From assembly GCA_021323815.1 (NCBI GenBank), contig JAJPKG010000434.1:1-12371 (forward strand): 12,371 nt of DNA, written 5' to 3'. Positions 5,074-12,196 of this stretch are shown piece after piece. Each line of letters begins with the position of its first letter. Positions within the stretch are counted from its first letter, which is position 1. Under the pieces are notes generated by a model. That model did no database searches. It was not told the origin of the DNA and saw only the letters and a program-made list of their open reading frames with translations. The DNA is from Pseudomonadota bacterium. Its GTDB lineage: Bacteria > Chloroflexota > Ktedonobacteria > Ktedonobacterales > JACDGC01. The position numbers and the translations under genes were made by a program.

Positions 5074-7122
5074 ATGACCAGCATTCAGGTGCTCGCGCCG
5101 GAGGTGGCGGCGCAGATCGCGGCGGGCGAAGTGGTGGAACGGCCCGCATCCATCGTGAAGGAGTTGGTGGAAAACGCCATCGACGCCGGCGCGACGCGCA
5201 TCACGGTGGATATGCAGGGCGGTGGGGCGACGGCGCTGCGCGTCACCGACAACGGGCGCGGCGTGGCGCGCGAGGATTTGCCGCTCGTCTTTGCGCGCCA
5301 TGCCACCAGCAAACTGCGCGCCTTGGATGATCTGGAAGCCCTGCACACCCTGGGCTTTCGCGGTGAAGCGCTCGCCAGCATCGGCGCGGTAGCGGATGTC
5401 ACCTTCGCCTCGCGTCCGGCTGATGCCCCTTCCGGCGCAAAACTGGCGATGGAGCACGGCACACTGGGCGAGATCAGCGCCACTGCCATGCCCGCCGGCA
5501 CCATCATCACCGTGCGCGATCTTTTCGCTCACGTTCCCGCCCGGCTGAAATTCCTGAAGTCACGCCAGGCCGAGGCCGGCCACTGCGTGCAGATCCTCGA
5601 ACGCTATGCCCTGGCGTATCCAGAGATCGCCTTCACCGTGCTCAACGAGGGACGCCTGGCGCTGCGCACCCCCGGCGATGGGCAACTCACCAGCGCCATC
5701 GCGCAGATCTATGATCTCGCCACCGCCGAACAGATGGTCCCGATCAGCTATGGCGAGGATGACGAGTGGCAGGCATTGCCCCTGCAAGAGCGCCCGCCCG
5801 TCGTCACCGGCATGACCAGCCGCCCGGCGGTTTTCAAATCCACCAAGCAGCATATTCAGATCTTCGTCAACCGGCGCTGGATTCGCAACCAATCCCTCAC
5901 CTATGCCATCGAGGAAGCGTATCACTCGCTGCTGCTCACCGGACGCCACCCCATCGCCGTCATCAACATCGACCTGGATCCCGCCCTGTTGGATGTCAAC
6001 GTCCACCCCGCGAAAACCGAGGTGAAGTTCGCCCGCGAGCGCCAGGTCTATGCTGCCGTGCAGCGCGCCGTCCGCGCCGCCATCATCACCACCACCGAAG
6101 CGCCCGCCGTCTCGCCAGGTGTCTTTCAAGCGGTGCATCCTGTTCAAGGGGAACATGACACGGAGGACACGGAAGCTCGCACGGAAAGACACGGAAATGC
6201 TGTGAATGGGAATGCCACTCCCCAGCCCGCAGGGGTTTCTTTTCCGAGCCGGGGGGTTCAGCCCCCGGCGGGCGCGCCCGGCGATTCTCCGGCCCCCGGC
6301 GAACCTGACGCACCTGACGGGCACGTAGCGGCCCCTGCCGGACCTGACGCGCGATCCCTTGCCCCCGGCGGATCTACCGCGATGGGGGAGGACACGGGCG
6401 CAATGGGGGGACCATCGGGCGCAACCCATCGCGCCCCTACGACGACTGGTGCGGATCAACCCCTATGGAACGCCGACACGCTGCACCAGACGGCGCGCCC
6501 GACAGAGCGCGGCCAGGCGGCCAAGCCGGCGATCACCCCGCGCCTGCCGGCCCTGCGCGTGCTGGGGCAGGTCTCGCAAAGCTACATCATCACCGAGGGG
6601 CCGGACGGCGTGTATCTGATTGACCAGCATGCCGCGCATGAACGCATCTTGCTGGAAAAGATGGTGAAGCAACTGCGCGCTCACCAATTGCCGGCGCAGG
6701 CATTGCTGGAACCCATCGTTGTGGAACTGCCGCCGGATGTTTATGAAGCGGTTGAGGAGAGGCTGGAAGATCTGCGCCGCCTGAGCTTTGATCTGGAACC
6801 CTTTGGCGCGGCATCCCTGATGGTGCGCGCCGTGCCAATGCAGTTGGCGTCTCATGCCAGCGCCGAGGGGTTGGCGGAGTTGCTGCCCGAACTGGTGGGC
6901 GCGGAAGGCGCGGGCCACGCCGAAACCTGGGAAGAGCACGCCCTGGCAAATATCGCTTGCCGCGCCGCCATCAAGGCCGGCAAGGCGCTCGCCCCCGAAG
7001 AGCAGCGCGAACTGGTGCGCCAGCTTGAAACCGTGGACGCGCGCCATAGCTGCTGTCATGGTCGCCCCACCACCATCCACCTGAGTCTGGATGCCCTGGA
7101 ACGCGAATTCGCCCGGCGATAA
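5074..7122 (+). CDS. mutL: DNA mismatch repair protein MutL (endonuclease type)
   Basis: MutL couples mismatch recognition by MutS to strand incision and excision. This 682-residue protein has the complete GHKL ATPase: E30 and N34 in VKELVENAIDAGA, DNGRG at 59-63, RHATSKL at 75-81, GFRGEAL at 94-100 and DVNVHPAKTEVKF from D307. The C-terminal dimerisation domain begins about residue 490. It carries the metal-binding endonuclease motif DQHA(X)2E(X)4E starting at D517, with ACRAAIKAG around C629 and CCHGRP at 660-665, so nicking activity is expected, as in bacteria lacking MutH. ATG 5074 is preceded by GAGAGG with a 7-base gap. The linker, about residues 345-490, is rich in P, G, A, T and D and is encoded by several repeat elements (see the separate entries). 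mutS is not in the window. The gene starts 17 bases after vapC, so expression may be tied to that cassette. Confidence 0.97.
   Translation: MTSIQVLAPEVAAQIAAGEVVERPASIVKELVENAIDAGATRITVDMQGGGATALRVTDNGRGVAREDLPLVFARHATSKLRALDDLEALHTLGFRGEALASIGAVADVTFASRPADAPSGAKLAMEHGTLGEISATAMPAGTIITVRDLFAHVPARLKFLKSRQAEAGHCVQILERYALAYPEIAFTVLNEGRLALRTPGDGQLTSAIAQIYDLATAEQMVPISYGEDDEWQALPLQERPPVVTGMTSRPAVFKSTKQHIQIFVNRRWIRNQSLTYAIEEAYHSLLLTGRHPIAVINIDLDPALLDVNVHPAKTEVKFARERQVYAAVQRAVRAAIITTTEAPAVSPGVFQAVHPVQGEHDTEDTEARTERHGNAVNGNATPQPAGVSFPSRGVQPPAGAPGDSPAPGEPDAPDGHVAAPAGPDARSLAPGGSTAMGEDTGAMGGPSGATHRAPTTTGADQPLWNADTLHQTARPTERGQAAKPAITPRLPALRVLGQVSQSYIITEGPDGVYLIDQHAAHERILLEKMVKQLRAHQLPAQALLEPIVVELPPDVYEAVEERLEDLRRLSFDLEPFGAASLMVRAVPMQLASHASAEGLAELLPELVGAEGAGHAETWEEHALANIACRAAIKAGKALAPEEQRELVRQLETVDARHSCCHGRPTTIHLSLDALEREFARR
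6157..6198 (+). repeat. 9-base periodic ACACGGA repeat inside mutL linker
   Basis: The unit ACACGGAGG/ACACGGAAG/ACACGGAAA recurs here with a roughly 9-base period, interrupted by CTCGC in the middle. It is translated in frame as the charged stretch DTEDTEARTERHG (about residues 362-375), which is unlike the Pro/Gly/Ala sequence that follows. Repeats of this kind are normally seen between genes. Confidence 0.65.
6223..6278 (+). repeat. Dispersed hairpin repeat, copy inside mutL
   Basis: This segment matches the minus strand of 1164-1218 (38 of 41 positions in the core). Its stem is GCCGGGGG at 6248-6255 with CCCCCGGC at 6262-6269. It is translated in frame within the MutL linker, giving a segment ending in FPSRGVQPPAGAP. 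Confidence 0.82.
6285..6440 (+). repeat. Further GC-rich repeat blocks and hairpin inside mutL linker
   Basis: Three degenerate copies of a unit starting GCCCCCGGCGGA and continuing CCTGACGC occupy about 6290-6385 and are read as APGEPDA, APAGPDA and APGGSTA. Next, GGGCGCAA occurs twice, 21 bases apart (6396 and 6417). The second copy forms a stem with GCGCCC at 6431-6436 (loop 6423-6430), followed by CCTACGACG. The hairpin resembles REP-like intergenic elements; the family is not identified. Confidence 0.5.
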
Positions 7123-7128
7123 AATCCT

Positions 7129-7177
7129 CAGCCCCCGCGCGGCAGGGACACGTTCACCGTGTGCCGGGCGAGGGCTG
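7129..7177 (-). terminator. Candidate terminator between convergent mutL and the 7200-7631 gene
   Basis: Nested inverted repeats are seen: CAGCCC at 7129-7134 with GGGCTG at 7172-7177, and ACACG at 7148-7152 with CGTGT at 7158-7162. On the minus strand the structure is followed by AGGATTTT, a short T-run, so it best suits the minus-strand gene; it may also serve mutL. Confidence 0.4.
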
Positions 7178-7199
7178 GCGGGACGAGCGGGCAGGAATG

Positions 7200-7631
7200 T
7201 TAGCGGTTGAAGAAGCGGAACAGGTTGTTGCGCGCCTTCTCAGCCTGCTTCTTTTCCCACTGGGCGAAGTCATAGCGGGCGACACGCTCGCCGGCGTCAT
7301 CCAGCAGCTTGCCGGCGACGGCGAACGTTGGGGCAAACAGGCTGACCAGCGCGCCGCGCACGCGGGCCTGACGAATCTGCTTCGGCGTCGCCTTGTGGCT
7401 GGCCTTCGGATGCTTCTTGGCGGCTTTGCCCAGGCGCGGCATCGGCAAGCGCACGCGGTTCCACATGCCGGCGGAAACGATGACCGACGCGGCAGAAAGG
7501 CCATAGCAGACCTTCGCCGAGGTCGAAAGGATGAGCGGCATCGGCGAGGGGCGATAGCCTTCCAGCTTCTGCTCGCTGGTATGATTGCTCAGCTCTTTCG
7601 GCTGTTGTTGCTTCTCTTGAACTTGCTGCAT
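7200..7631 (-). CDS. Hypothetical small basic protein with hydrophobic segments
   Basis: I do not recognise this 143-residue protein. It has a polar Q/E/K-rich N-terminus (1-25), a moderately hydrophobic stretch at about 32-57 that could be a membrane segment, a strongly basic stretch at 66-92 (KAAKKHPKASHKATPKQIR), a second hydrophobic stretch at about 93-110, and a charged C-terminal helix ending NNLFRFFNR. Regular codon use on this strand favours it over the overlapping plus-strand frame. The start is uncertain: ATG 7631 has no nearby ribosome-binding site (GGAGG is 15 bases upstream at 7647-7651), while a perfect TATAAT lies just beyond. It converges with mutL, 77 bases between stop codons, with an inverted-repeat terminator candidate in the gap. 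A membrane or nucleic-acid association is possible, but no function is assigned. Confidence 0.65.
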   Translation of the reverse strand: MQQVQEKQQQPKELSNHTSEQKLEGYRPSPMPLILSTSAKVCYGLSAASVIVSAGMWNRVRLPMPRLGKAAKKHPKASHKATPKQIRQARVRGALVSLFAPTFAVAGKLLDDAGERVARYDFAQWEKKQAEKARNNLFRFFNR

Positions 7632-7651
7632 GACGAGTTTTACGAACCTCC

Positions 7652-7680
7652 ATTATATTTCGTGTCCCCACCCCTCTCAT
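7652..7680 (-). promoter_or_regulatory. Candidate promoter of the 7200-7631 gene
   Basis: On the minus strand ATGAGA (7675-7680; four of six matches to TTGACA) is followed after 17 bases by a perfect TATAAT (7652-7657). Transcription would start near 7645, leaving a leader of only about 14 bases before ATG 7631. A perfect inverted repeat, CACAGG at 7700-7705 with CCTGTG at 7712-7717, lies just upstream and could be an operator. Confidence 0.5.
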
Positions 7681-7753
7681 CGGCATATATTCAGCGCATC
7701 ACAGGGTCCTTCCTGTGTAGATTCCTGACCGGGGACTTTCGGCGAGGAATGTA

Positions 7754-7917
7754 GGGAAAGGACGGGAACGCGAAGAACGCGAAAAAAAAGCGAAGGAACG
7801 CGGAAGAACTCCTGAAGTTCCCCCTCTTTTACCAATCAGTCGCAGAGTCTGTTCAGTCTTCAAAAATCTTCGTGTTTCTTCCCACCCTTCGCAATCTTCG
7901 CGTCCTCGTCCTTTCTC
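7754..7917. repeat. Roughly 164-bp non-coding element with imperfect terminal inverted repeats
   Basis: The first 30 bases (7754-7783, GGGAAAGGACGGGAACGCGA onward) match the reverse complement of the last 30 (7888-7917) at 25 positions. Both ends contain GCGAAG units, and a third copy lies at 2852-2877. The interior holds more GCGAAG/ACACGAAG units and a small GAACT-CCTGA-AGTTC hairpin, but no reading frame of note. The right end reaches the first base of the permease stop codon. This could be a miniature mobile element or a periodic repeat array in opposite orientations; no target-site duplication is clear. Together with the promoter region it fills the gene-free stretch 7632-7916. Confidence 0.55.
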
Positions 7918-10259
7918 TATTCATATCTCAGGATGTCGGCGATCCTGGCGCGCGAGGCACTGAGCGCGGGGCCGAAGCTGGCCAGGGTGGCAACGGCAAG
8001 GATGGCCAGCAGCATCCAGGCCAGCGCCAGGGGCGAGAAGGCGAATTGCAGCGCCAACAATTGATGGTCGATCAGTTGCACGAAACCATAGGCCGCTGGG
8101 AAGCTGAGGATGACACCAATGAACCAGGCGATCAGCGCCAGGGCCAGCCCTTCCGTCCAGAAGACGCGCGCCACGCCCCAGCCCGTCGCGCCCATCGAAC
8201 GCAGGATGCCGATCTCGCGGCGGCGTTCCAGCACTGAGGTCGTCAGCGTATTCGCCAGCCCCAGGATGCCCACTAGCGCCACGATCCCCGCCACGCCATA
8301 GAGGATGCCGAAGAGGATCTGAAATTGCCCGTTGGAACGCTGCATCTGTTGCTGGCGCGTGGTGATGTCGGGAGCCAGCCCCTGTCCGCTCAGGCGTTGA
8401 TCCACCGTTGTCGCCAGTTGATTGACCGCATCGGTGGAGCGATCCTGACACAGGATGGCAAAACTGCTGCTGAGGCCCGGCGGCTGCTGGTTAAACGCGA
8501 TCAAATCGCGCAGGGTCACAAACGTTGAGCCAATGTAGCCGGTGCCGCTGTCGGGATCATGCACGATGCCGATGATGGTCCAGGTTTGGGTGTTGGTGGG
8601 CAGGCTGGTGGTGAGCGTATCGCCCACGTGCTTGTGCAGATTTTGCGCCACCAGATCTGCGATCACCATCTGATAAGGCGTGTTGCCCGTCAGCCACGTG
8701 CCGGCGACGACATCCGGCTTGTAGATCTGCGTATCCGGCTCCAAACCTTCGATGCCCAGCACCTTGCCATTCATCAGCACGCCGTCGCTGTCGAATTCTT
8801 CCACGTGGGCGACGTTGGGCAGCGCGCTCAGCAGCGCATCCATTTTCGCCACCGGCTGCGGCTTGTTCACGTTCAGCACGATATCATAGGTATGCTCGCC
8901 AAAGATCTGCGCTGACGTGCGATCAACCGAAGTGCTGGTGGTGGCAATGGCCATGAAAGCCGTGCCGGTCAGCGTCAGCGCCACCAGCGTCAGCACTGCG
9001 CGCCCGCGACGGCGAAAGACGCTGCGCAAGCCCATCAGCACCGTCTGCGGCATGCCGCCGATGCGGCGCGCCCCACTATATTTCCCATTGCCCGCACTGA
9101 TGCCATAGCCGGAAACGGCCTCGCGCACCGTCACGGCGGTTCCCGCCCACAATGGAGCCAGCGCTGCCAGAATGGGCACGACCAAACCAACCGCCAGGCT
9201 GGTGATGATCGCCGCTGGGCTGAGCGTGAAAGGACCGAGATCCAGAATGATCAAGGTAGCGATGTATGCGGCGAAGGCCTGGCCGCCCCACAGGCCCAGC
9301 GCCAAACCCAGCACGGTGCCGGTGATGCCGTAGAGCGCCACCGAGGTGAGATAGCCGCGCACGATCTTGCCGCGCGTGCCGCCGATAGCCTTCATGGTAC
9401 CAATAATGCGGGTTTGCTCGGCGACCAGGGTCGTCACGGTGTTGATGATGAGCAGCGCGGTCAGCAGCAGCGCCACCAGCGACAGCACGCGCATCACTGC
9501 GAAGATCCCCGGCAGCGGCCCCGCGCCGAATGGCTGATAATCATAATTATAGCCCTGCACCTGCACGCCGTGCGCTCGCAACGTGGCATATGCCGCCTTG
9601 AAGGCCGCGTTCATTGTCGCCTGATCAGTCTGCTCGATCTGGATCTGCACCAGATTGGGCTGCGTCAGGCCCGCGAGCTGGTCAAGCGCATCGGTGCGCA
9701 TATAGCCCACCGCCCGCGACGAGATCCCTGCGCCTTCCGCGCCGAGCGTGCGCGAGAGGCCGACGACGCGCAGCGCTGCGGGGCCGCCGGGGGTATCCAC
9801 CGTCACCGTGTCGCCGACGTGGACCGCTTGCAGGCTGCTATCAGTGAAATCCATGACGATCTCGCCCGGCCCCGGCAAGCGACCTTGCGTCACCTGAAAG
9901 GCGTCCAGCGCGATGTGCTGCTCGTCGGGATACGCGTAGATGTCGATGTTCACGTGGCCCGTGCTCACCTGCCAGCGCGTGAAAAAGAGCGTGGCGACCT
10001 GCGCCCGCTGGATGTGCGGGATGCTGGTGAGCGAGGGAAGAATGGCGGGCGAGACCTTCGCTACCTGAAAGGTCCCATTGGCGACATTGGTTTTGCTCTG
10101 GCTATAGGCCAGCGCGCCATAGACCGTATCGTTGGCGACATTGATAGCCGTCAGCCCAAAGACGCCGATGGTGATGCCCAGGATCACCAGCAGCGAGCGC
10201 GCCGGGCGGCGCAACACATCCGCCAGGGCTTTGTGTGTGAGAGCATTGAAACCGCGCAT
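7917..10259 (-). CDS. ABC transporter permease, double MacB/FtsX-type
   Basis: This 780-residue inner-membrane protein contains two copies of the MacB periplasmic core plus FtsX module. The first transmembrane helix (about 22-42, SLLVILGITIGVFGLTAI) leads into an extracytoplasmic domain, then three helices of the first FtsX domain. A second lone helix (LTLVALTLTGTAFMAIA) starts the second half, which ends in three more helices with the FtsX hallmark ERRREIGILRSMGAT. Such permeases do not import small solutes; they use ATP to move lipoproteins, lipids or peptides or to transmit force across the membrane. The start is ATG 10259, overlapping the ATPase stop as TGATG. The frame stays open 160 codons further upstream, but that stretch is the ATPase gene read in another frame. 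The stop at 7917-7919 touches a repeat element. Substrate unknown. Confidence 0.93.
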   Translation of the reverse strand: MRGFNALTHKALADVLRRPARSLLVILGITIGVFGLTAINVANDTVYGALAYSQSKTNVANGTFQVAKVSPAILPSLTSIPHIQRAQVATLFFTRWQVSTGHVNIDIYAYPDEQHIALDAFQVTQGRLPGPGEIVMDFTDSSLQAVHVGDTVTVDTPGGPAALRVVGLSRTLGAEGAGISSRAVGYMRTDALDQLAGLTQPNLVQIQIEQTDQATMNAAFKAAYATLRAHGVQVQGYNYDYQPFGAGPLPGIFAVMRVLSLVALLLTALLIINTVTTLVAEQTRIIGTMKAIGGTRGKIVRGYLTSVALYGITGTVLGLALGLWGGQAFAAYIATLIILDLGPFTLSPAAIITSLAVGLVVPILAALAPLWAGTAVTVREAVSGYGISAGNGKYSGARRIGGMPQTVLMGLRSVFRRRGRAVLTLVALTLTGTAFMAIATTSTSVDRTSAQIFGEHTYDIVLNVNKPQPVAKMDALLSALPNVAHVEEFDSDGVLMNGKVLGIEGLEPDTQIYKPDVVAGTWLTGNTPYQMVIADLVAQNLHKHVGDTLTTSLPTNTQTWTIIGIVHDPDSGTGYIGSTFVTLRDLIAFNQQPPGLSSSFAILCQDRSTDAVNQLATTVDQRLSGQGLAPDITTRQQQMQRSNGQFQILFGILYGVAGIVALVGILGLANTLTTSVLERRREIGILRSMGATGWGVARVFWTEGLALALIAWFIGVILSFPAAYGFVQLIDHQLLALQFAFSPLALAWMLLAILAVATLASFGPALSASRARIADILRYE

Positions 10260-11029
10260 CACTTGCCTCCCGTCGTGCCGGTGATGACAGCCTGCGCGCC
10301 GTGCTGCCCCACGATGCGCCCATCCAGCAGTTCGATGCGCGCATTGGCGCGAGCGGCCAGGCGTGGATCGTGCGTCACATAGATCACGGTTTTGCCGCGC
10401 TGCGTCAGGCCGGCGAGCAGATCGAACACCTGGATGGCGCTGTGTGAATCCAGGTTGCCGGTCGGCTCGTCGGCGATCAGCACCGGCGGATCGTTTGCCA
10501 GGGCGCGAGCGATGGCCACTCGCTGCTGCTGCCCGCCGGAAAGCTCGCTGGGCAACCGGTGCGCCAATGGCCCCAGTTCCACCATCTCCAGGCATTCCAG
10601 CGCGCGCTTGCGCCACAGCCGGCGCGGCAGCCCGTTGCCCTGGCACAGTTCCAACGCCAGCAAGATGTTTTCTTGCGCCGTCAACGTGGGGATGAGTTGA
10701 AAGAATTGGAAGACGATGCCCACATGCTTGCCGCGCCACTTTGCCAGCGCGCTCTCGCGTTTCGCCCGCAGTTCCGCGCCGCCGAAGATCACGCTCCCGC
10801 TGGTGGGCCGGTCGATGCCCGTCAGCATATTCAGCAGTGTCGATTTGCCTGATCCTGATGGACCGTTGATGGCGAACAGGCTCTGCGCCGGCACAGTGAA
10901 GGTGACATCATCTAGAATGGTTGTCGTTTGCGCTCGCGTGGTGATGGCGCGCGTCAGATGTTCCACCTGTACCAGCGTCGATCCGATCTCTCCATCGCGA
11001 GTCGTCCGTTGTGTTGTCGTGGCAAACAC
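10259..11029 (-). CDS. ABC transporter ATP-binding protein, LolD/MacB type
   Basis: The 256-residue cytoplasmic ATPase has all ABC motifs in order: Walker A GPSGSGKST, Q-loop VFQFFQLIPTLTAQEN, signature LSGGQQQR, Walker B VLIADEPTGNLD and the switch histidine in VTHD. The FQFFQLIPTLTAQEN and DEPTGNLD forms are those of the LolD/MacB/FtsE branch, which pairs with FtsX-type permeases such as the next gene. The start is GTG at 11029, with GAGGG about 9 bases upstream; this leaves an N-terminal extension of about 17 residues (TTTQRTTRDGEIG) before the usual LVQVEHLTR. It begins 20 bases after the DUF4097 gene and its stop overlaps the permease start by one base, so the stoichiometry is probably set by translational coupling. 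Confidence 0.96.
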   Translation of the reverse strand: MFATTTQRTTRDGEIGSTLVQVEHLTRAITTRAQTTTILDDVTFTVPAQSLFAINGPSGSGKSTLLNMLTGIDRPTSGSVIFGGAELRAKRESALAKWRGKHVGIVFQFFQLIPTLTAQENILLALELCQGNGLPRRLWRKRALECLEMVELGPLAHRLPSELSGGQQQRVAIARALANDPPVLIADEPTGNLDSHSAIQVFDLLAGLTQRGKTVIYVTHDPRLAARANARIELLDGRIVGQHGAQAVITGTTGGK

Positions 11030-11049
11030 TGCTTCTTTCCCTCTCTGCT

Positions 11050-12024
11050 CTATGCTGCGTTGATGATGATATCCCCAGCGCTGTTTTCCACCGTGATGGT
11101 GTTGGCGGGAACGCTATCCGCCTGTTGGGTGTTGCCGGAAGCCGAGGCGCTCGCGCCATTGCTGGTGATGGAAATCGGCCAGCCGTTGATGTGGATGCTG
11201 CCGGCGCTCACGCGGGCGTCGAGATGCGCCGAGGTAGCCTGTGGCAGCGTCAGGCGCACGTCACCTGCGCTTTCATGCACGCTCAGCGTGTTGTGCGTTG
11301 CCAGCGCGCCGTCAAAGGTGATATCGCCGGCGCTGTTTTCCAGATCAAGCGTCGTCCCTGTCGCCAACTGGCCATTGATGGTGATATTGCCCGCACTTTC
11401 GTGCACCTGCGATGCGCCGGTGAGCGTGACATCCTGCAACTGCACGTTGCCGGCGGATTCCTGAATGTTCACCTGACCCGTCACGCCTGTCACGCTCAGG
11501 TTTCCCGCGCTCAAGGTGGCATCAATGGCGCTCTGGGCCGGCAGGGTGATGGTGAAATCGACTTCACGCTGGCTGAAGCCGAAGAATTGCCAGGTATCAT
11601 GTGCTGTATCAGTTATCATGATGGTGTCGCCGGTCTGGGTGATGCTGATGTGAATATCGTTCAGCAGTTTCACAGCAGCGTCATGCGTCAGCGCCCGCGC
11701 CATTTTATGCGTCTGCACGGTTACGGTGTTTCCCGCGCCGGCGATGAAACGCACATTGCCCGCAGAACCATTCACCACCAGATGTGGCGTGTTGCCGACT
11801 GCGAAGCTCTGCGTGCTGTCGCTGGTGACCGGCGGCTGGCGATAGAGGTTGAAGGCGATGGCACCGCTGATGCCGGTGAGGATGACCCCGATGAGCATGA
11901 ACACGCCCAGGCAGCCCAGAAAGCGCCCCCAAAAGCGCGTGGTTCGCGTGATCTGCTGCGGCGGCACGGCGAGCGGCGTTGCCGGATGTGCATCATCAAT
12001 GGGTGATGGCAGATCATTTTGCAT
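11050..12024 (-). CDS. Membrane-anchored DUF4097-type beta-repeat protein
   Basis: The 324-residue protein has a cytoplasmic proline-rich head (1-30), one transmembrane segment (about 36-61, CLGVFMLIGVILTGISGAIAF) and an extracytoplasmic region made of short beta strands. The motif SAG(N/D/S) occurs eight times, at 87, 172, 190, 210, 231, 252, 273 and 315; the later copies are spaced 18-21 residues, and the last gap is 42. This is the pattern of DUF4097 ('putative adhesin') proteins, expected to fold as a beta-helix. In Firmicutes, the envelope-stress protein LiaG has this domain. No signal peptidase or LPXTG site is visible. The start ATG 12024 has GAGGG with an 8-base gap. As first gene of an ABC operon it may act as an extracytoplasmic sensor or partner of the permease; that role is inferred. 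Confidence 0.85.
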   Translation of the reverse strand: MQNDLPSPIDDAHPATPLAVPPQQITRTTRFWGRFLGCLGVFMLIGVILTGISGAIAFNLYRQPPVTSDSTQSFAVGNTPHLVVNGSAGNVRFIAGAGNTVTVQTHKMARALTHDAAVKLLNDIHISITQTGDTIMITDTAHDTWQFFGFSQREVDFTITLPAQSAIDATLSAGNLSVTGVTGQVNIQESAGNVQLQDVTLTGASQVHESAGNITINGQLATGTTLDLENSAGDITFDGALATHNTLSVHESAGDVRLTLPQATSAHLDARVSAGSIHINGWPISITSNGASASASGNTQQADSVPANTITVENSAGDIIINAA

Positions 12025-12041
12025 GATGAAATCCCTCGTTT

Positions 12042-12053
12042 CCTGACGTCAGG
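12042..12053. promoter_or_regulatory. 12-bp perfect palindrome, candidate operator of the ABC operon
   Basis: CCTGACGTCAGG is fully self-complementary. It lies between the -10 box (12080-12085) and the ATG at 12024, ending 17 bases before the start codon. A dimeric regulator bound here could block transcription; no regulator gene is in the window. Confidence 0.45.
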
Positions 12054-12079
12054 TGGCATTGCTCACCCAGACAGTGTTT

Positions 12080-12085
12080 AGTATA
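12080..12085 (-). promoter_or_regulatory. Candidate -10 box of the DUF4097-ABC operon
   Basis: On the minus strand this reads TATACT, five of six consensus bases, giving a leader of roughly 50 bases that includes the palindrome. The -35 region (TGGTTC or nearby) is poor, suggesting help from an activator. Confidence 0.45.
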
Positions 12086-12128
12086 GAAGGGGAATATGAC
12101 GGAACCAGGGAAAAGATGTGGCGATTTC

Positions 12129-12196
12129 GTTACAGATTTGTCACGGGCACCGCTGAACCAGCACTTGACGATATTGTAAGGAGAGTGTAAGGAGAC
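12129..12196. promoter_or_regulatory. 11-bp-period direct repeats in the upstream region
   Basis: TGTAAGGAGAG (12175-12185) and TGTAAGGAGAC (12186-12196) are tandem and differ at one base. About 45 bases earlier, GTTAC (12129) and GTCAC (12140) are also 11 bases apart. An 11-base period is typical of OmpR/PhoB-family binding sites. The sites lie 45-115 bases upstream of the minus-operon -10 box. TTTGTCAC also occurs twice (12137 and 12212). Binding is inferred only. Confidence 0.35.

Noticed and set aside
6285..6440. CRISPR-like repeats in the GC-rich block of mutL
   Set aside because: Units are degenerate, unevenly spaced and lie inside an intact coding frame; no cas genes.
5560..6459. 299-codon minus-strand open frame opposite mutL
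   Set aside because: Overlaps conserved MutL ATPase codons and shows only low-complexity Arg/Gly/Asp composition.
9414..10382. 322-codon open frame on the plus strand opposite the permease
   Set aside because: His/Arg/Asp-rich composition and no recognisable domain; antisense shadow of a GC-rich gene with clear homology on the other strand.
10260..10739. In-frame 160-codon N-terminal extension of the permease
   Set aside because: It is the ATPase gene read in another frame; the protein from ATG 10259 has the normal FtsX-family N-terminus with its first membrane helix, and TGATG coupling supports that start.
11011..12006. 331-codon plus-strand open frame opposite the DUF4097 gene
   Set aside because: Antisense shadow; the minus-strand frame has a membrane segment, regular repeats and a good ribosome-binding site.
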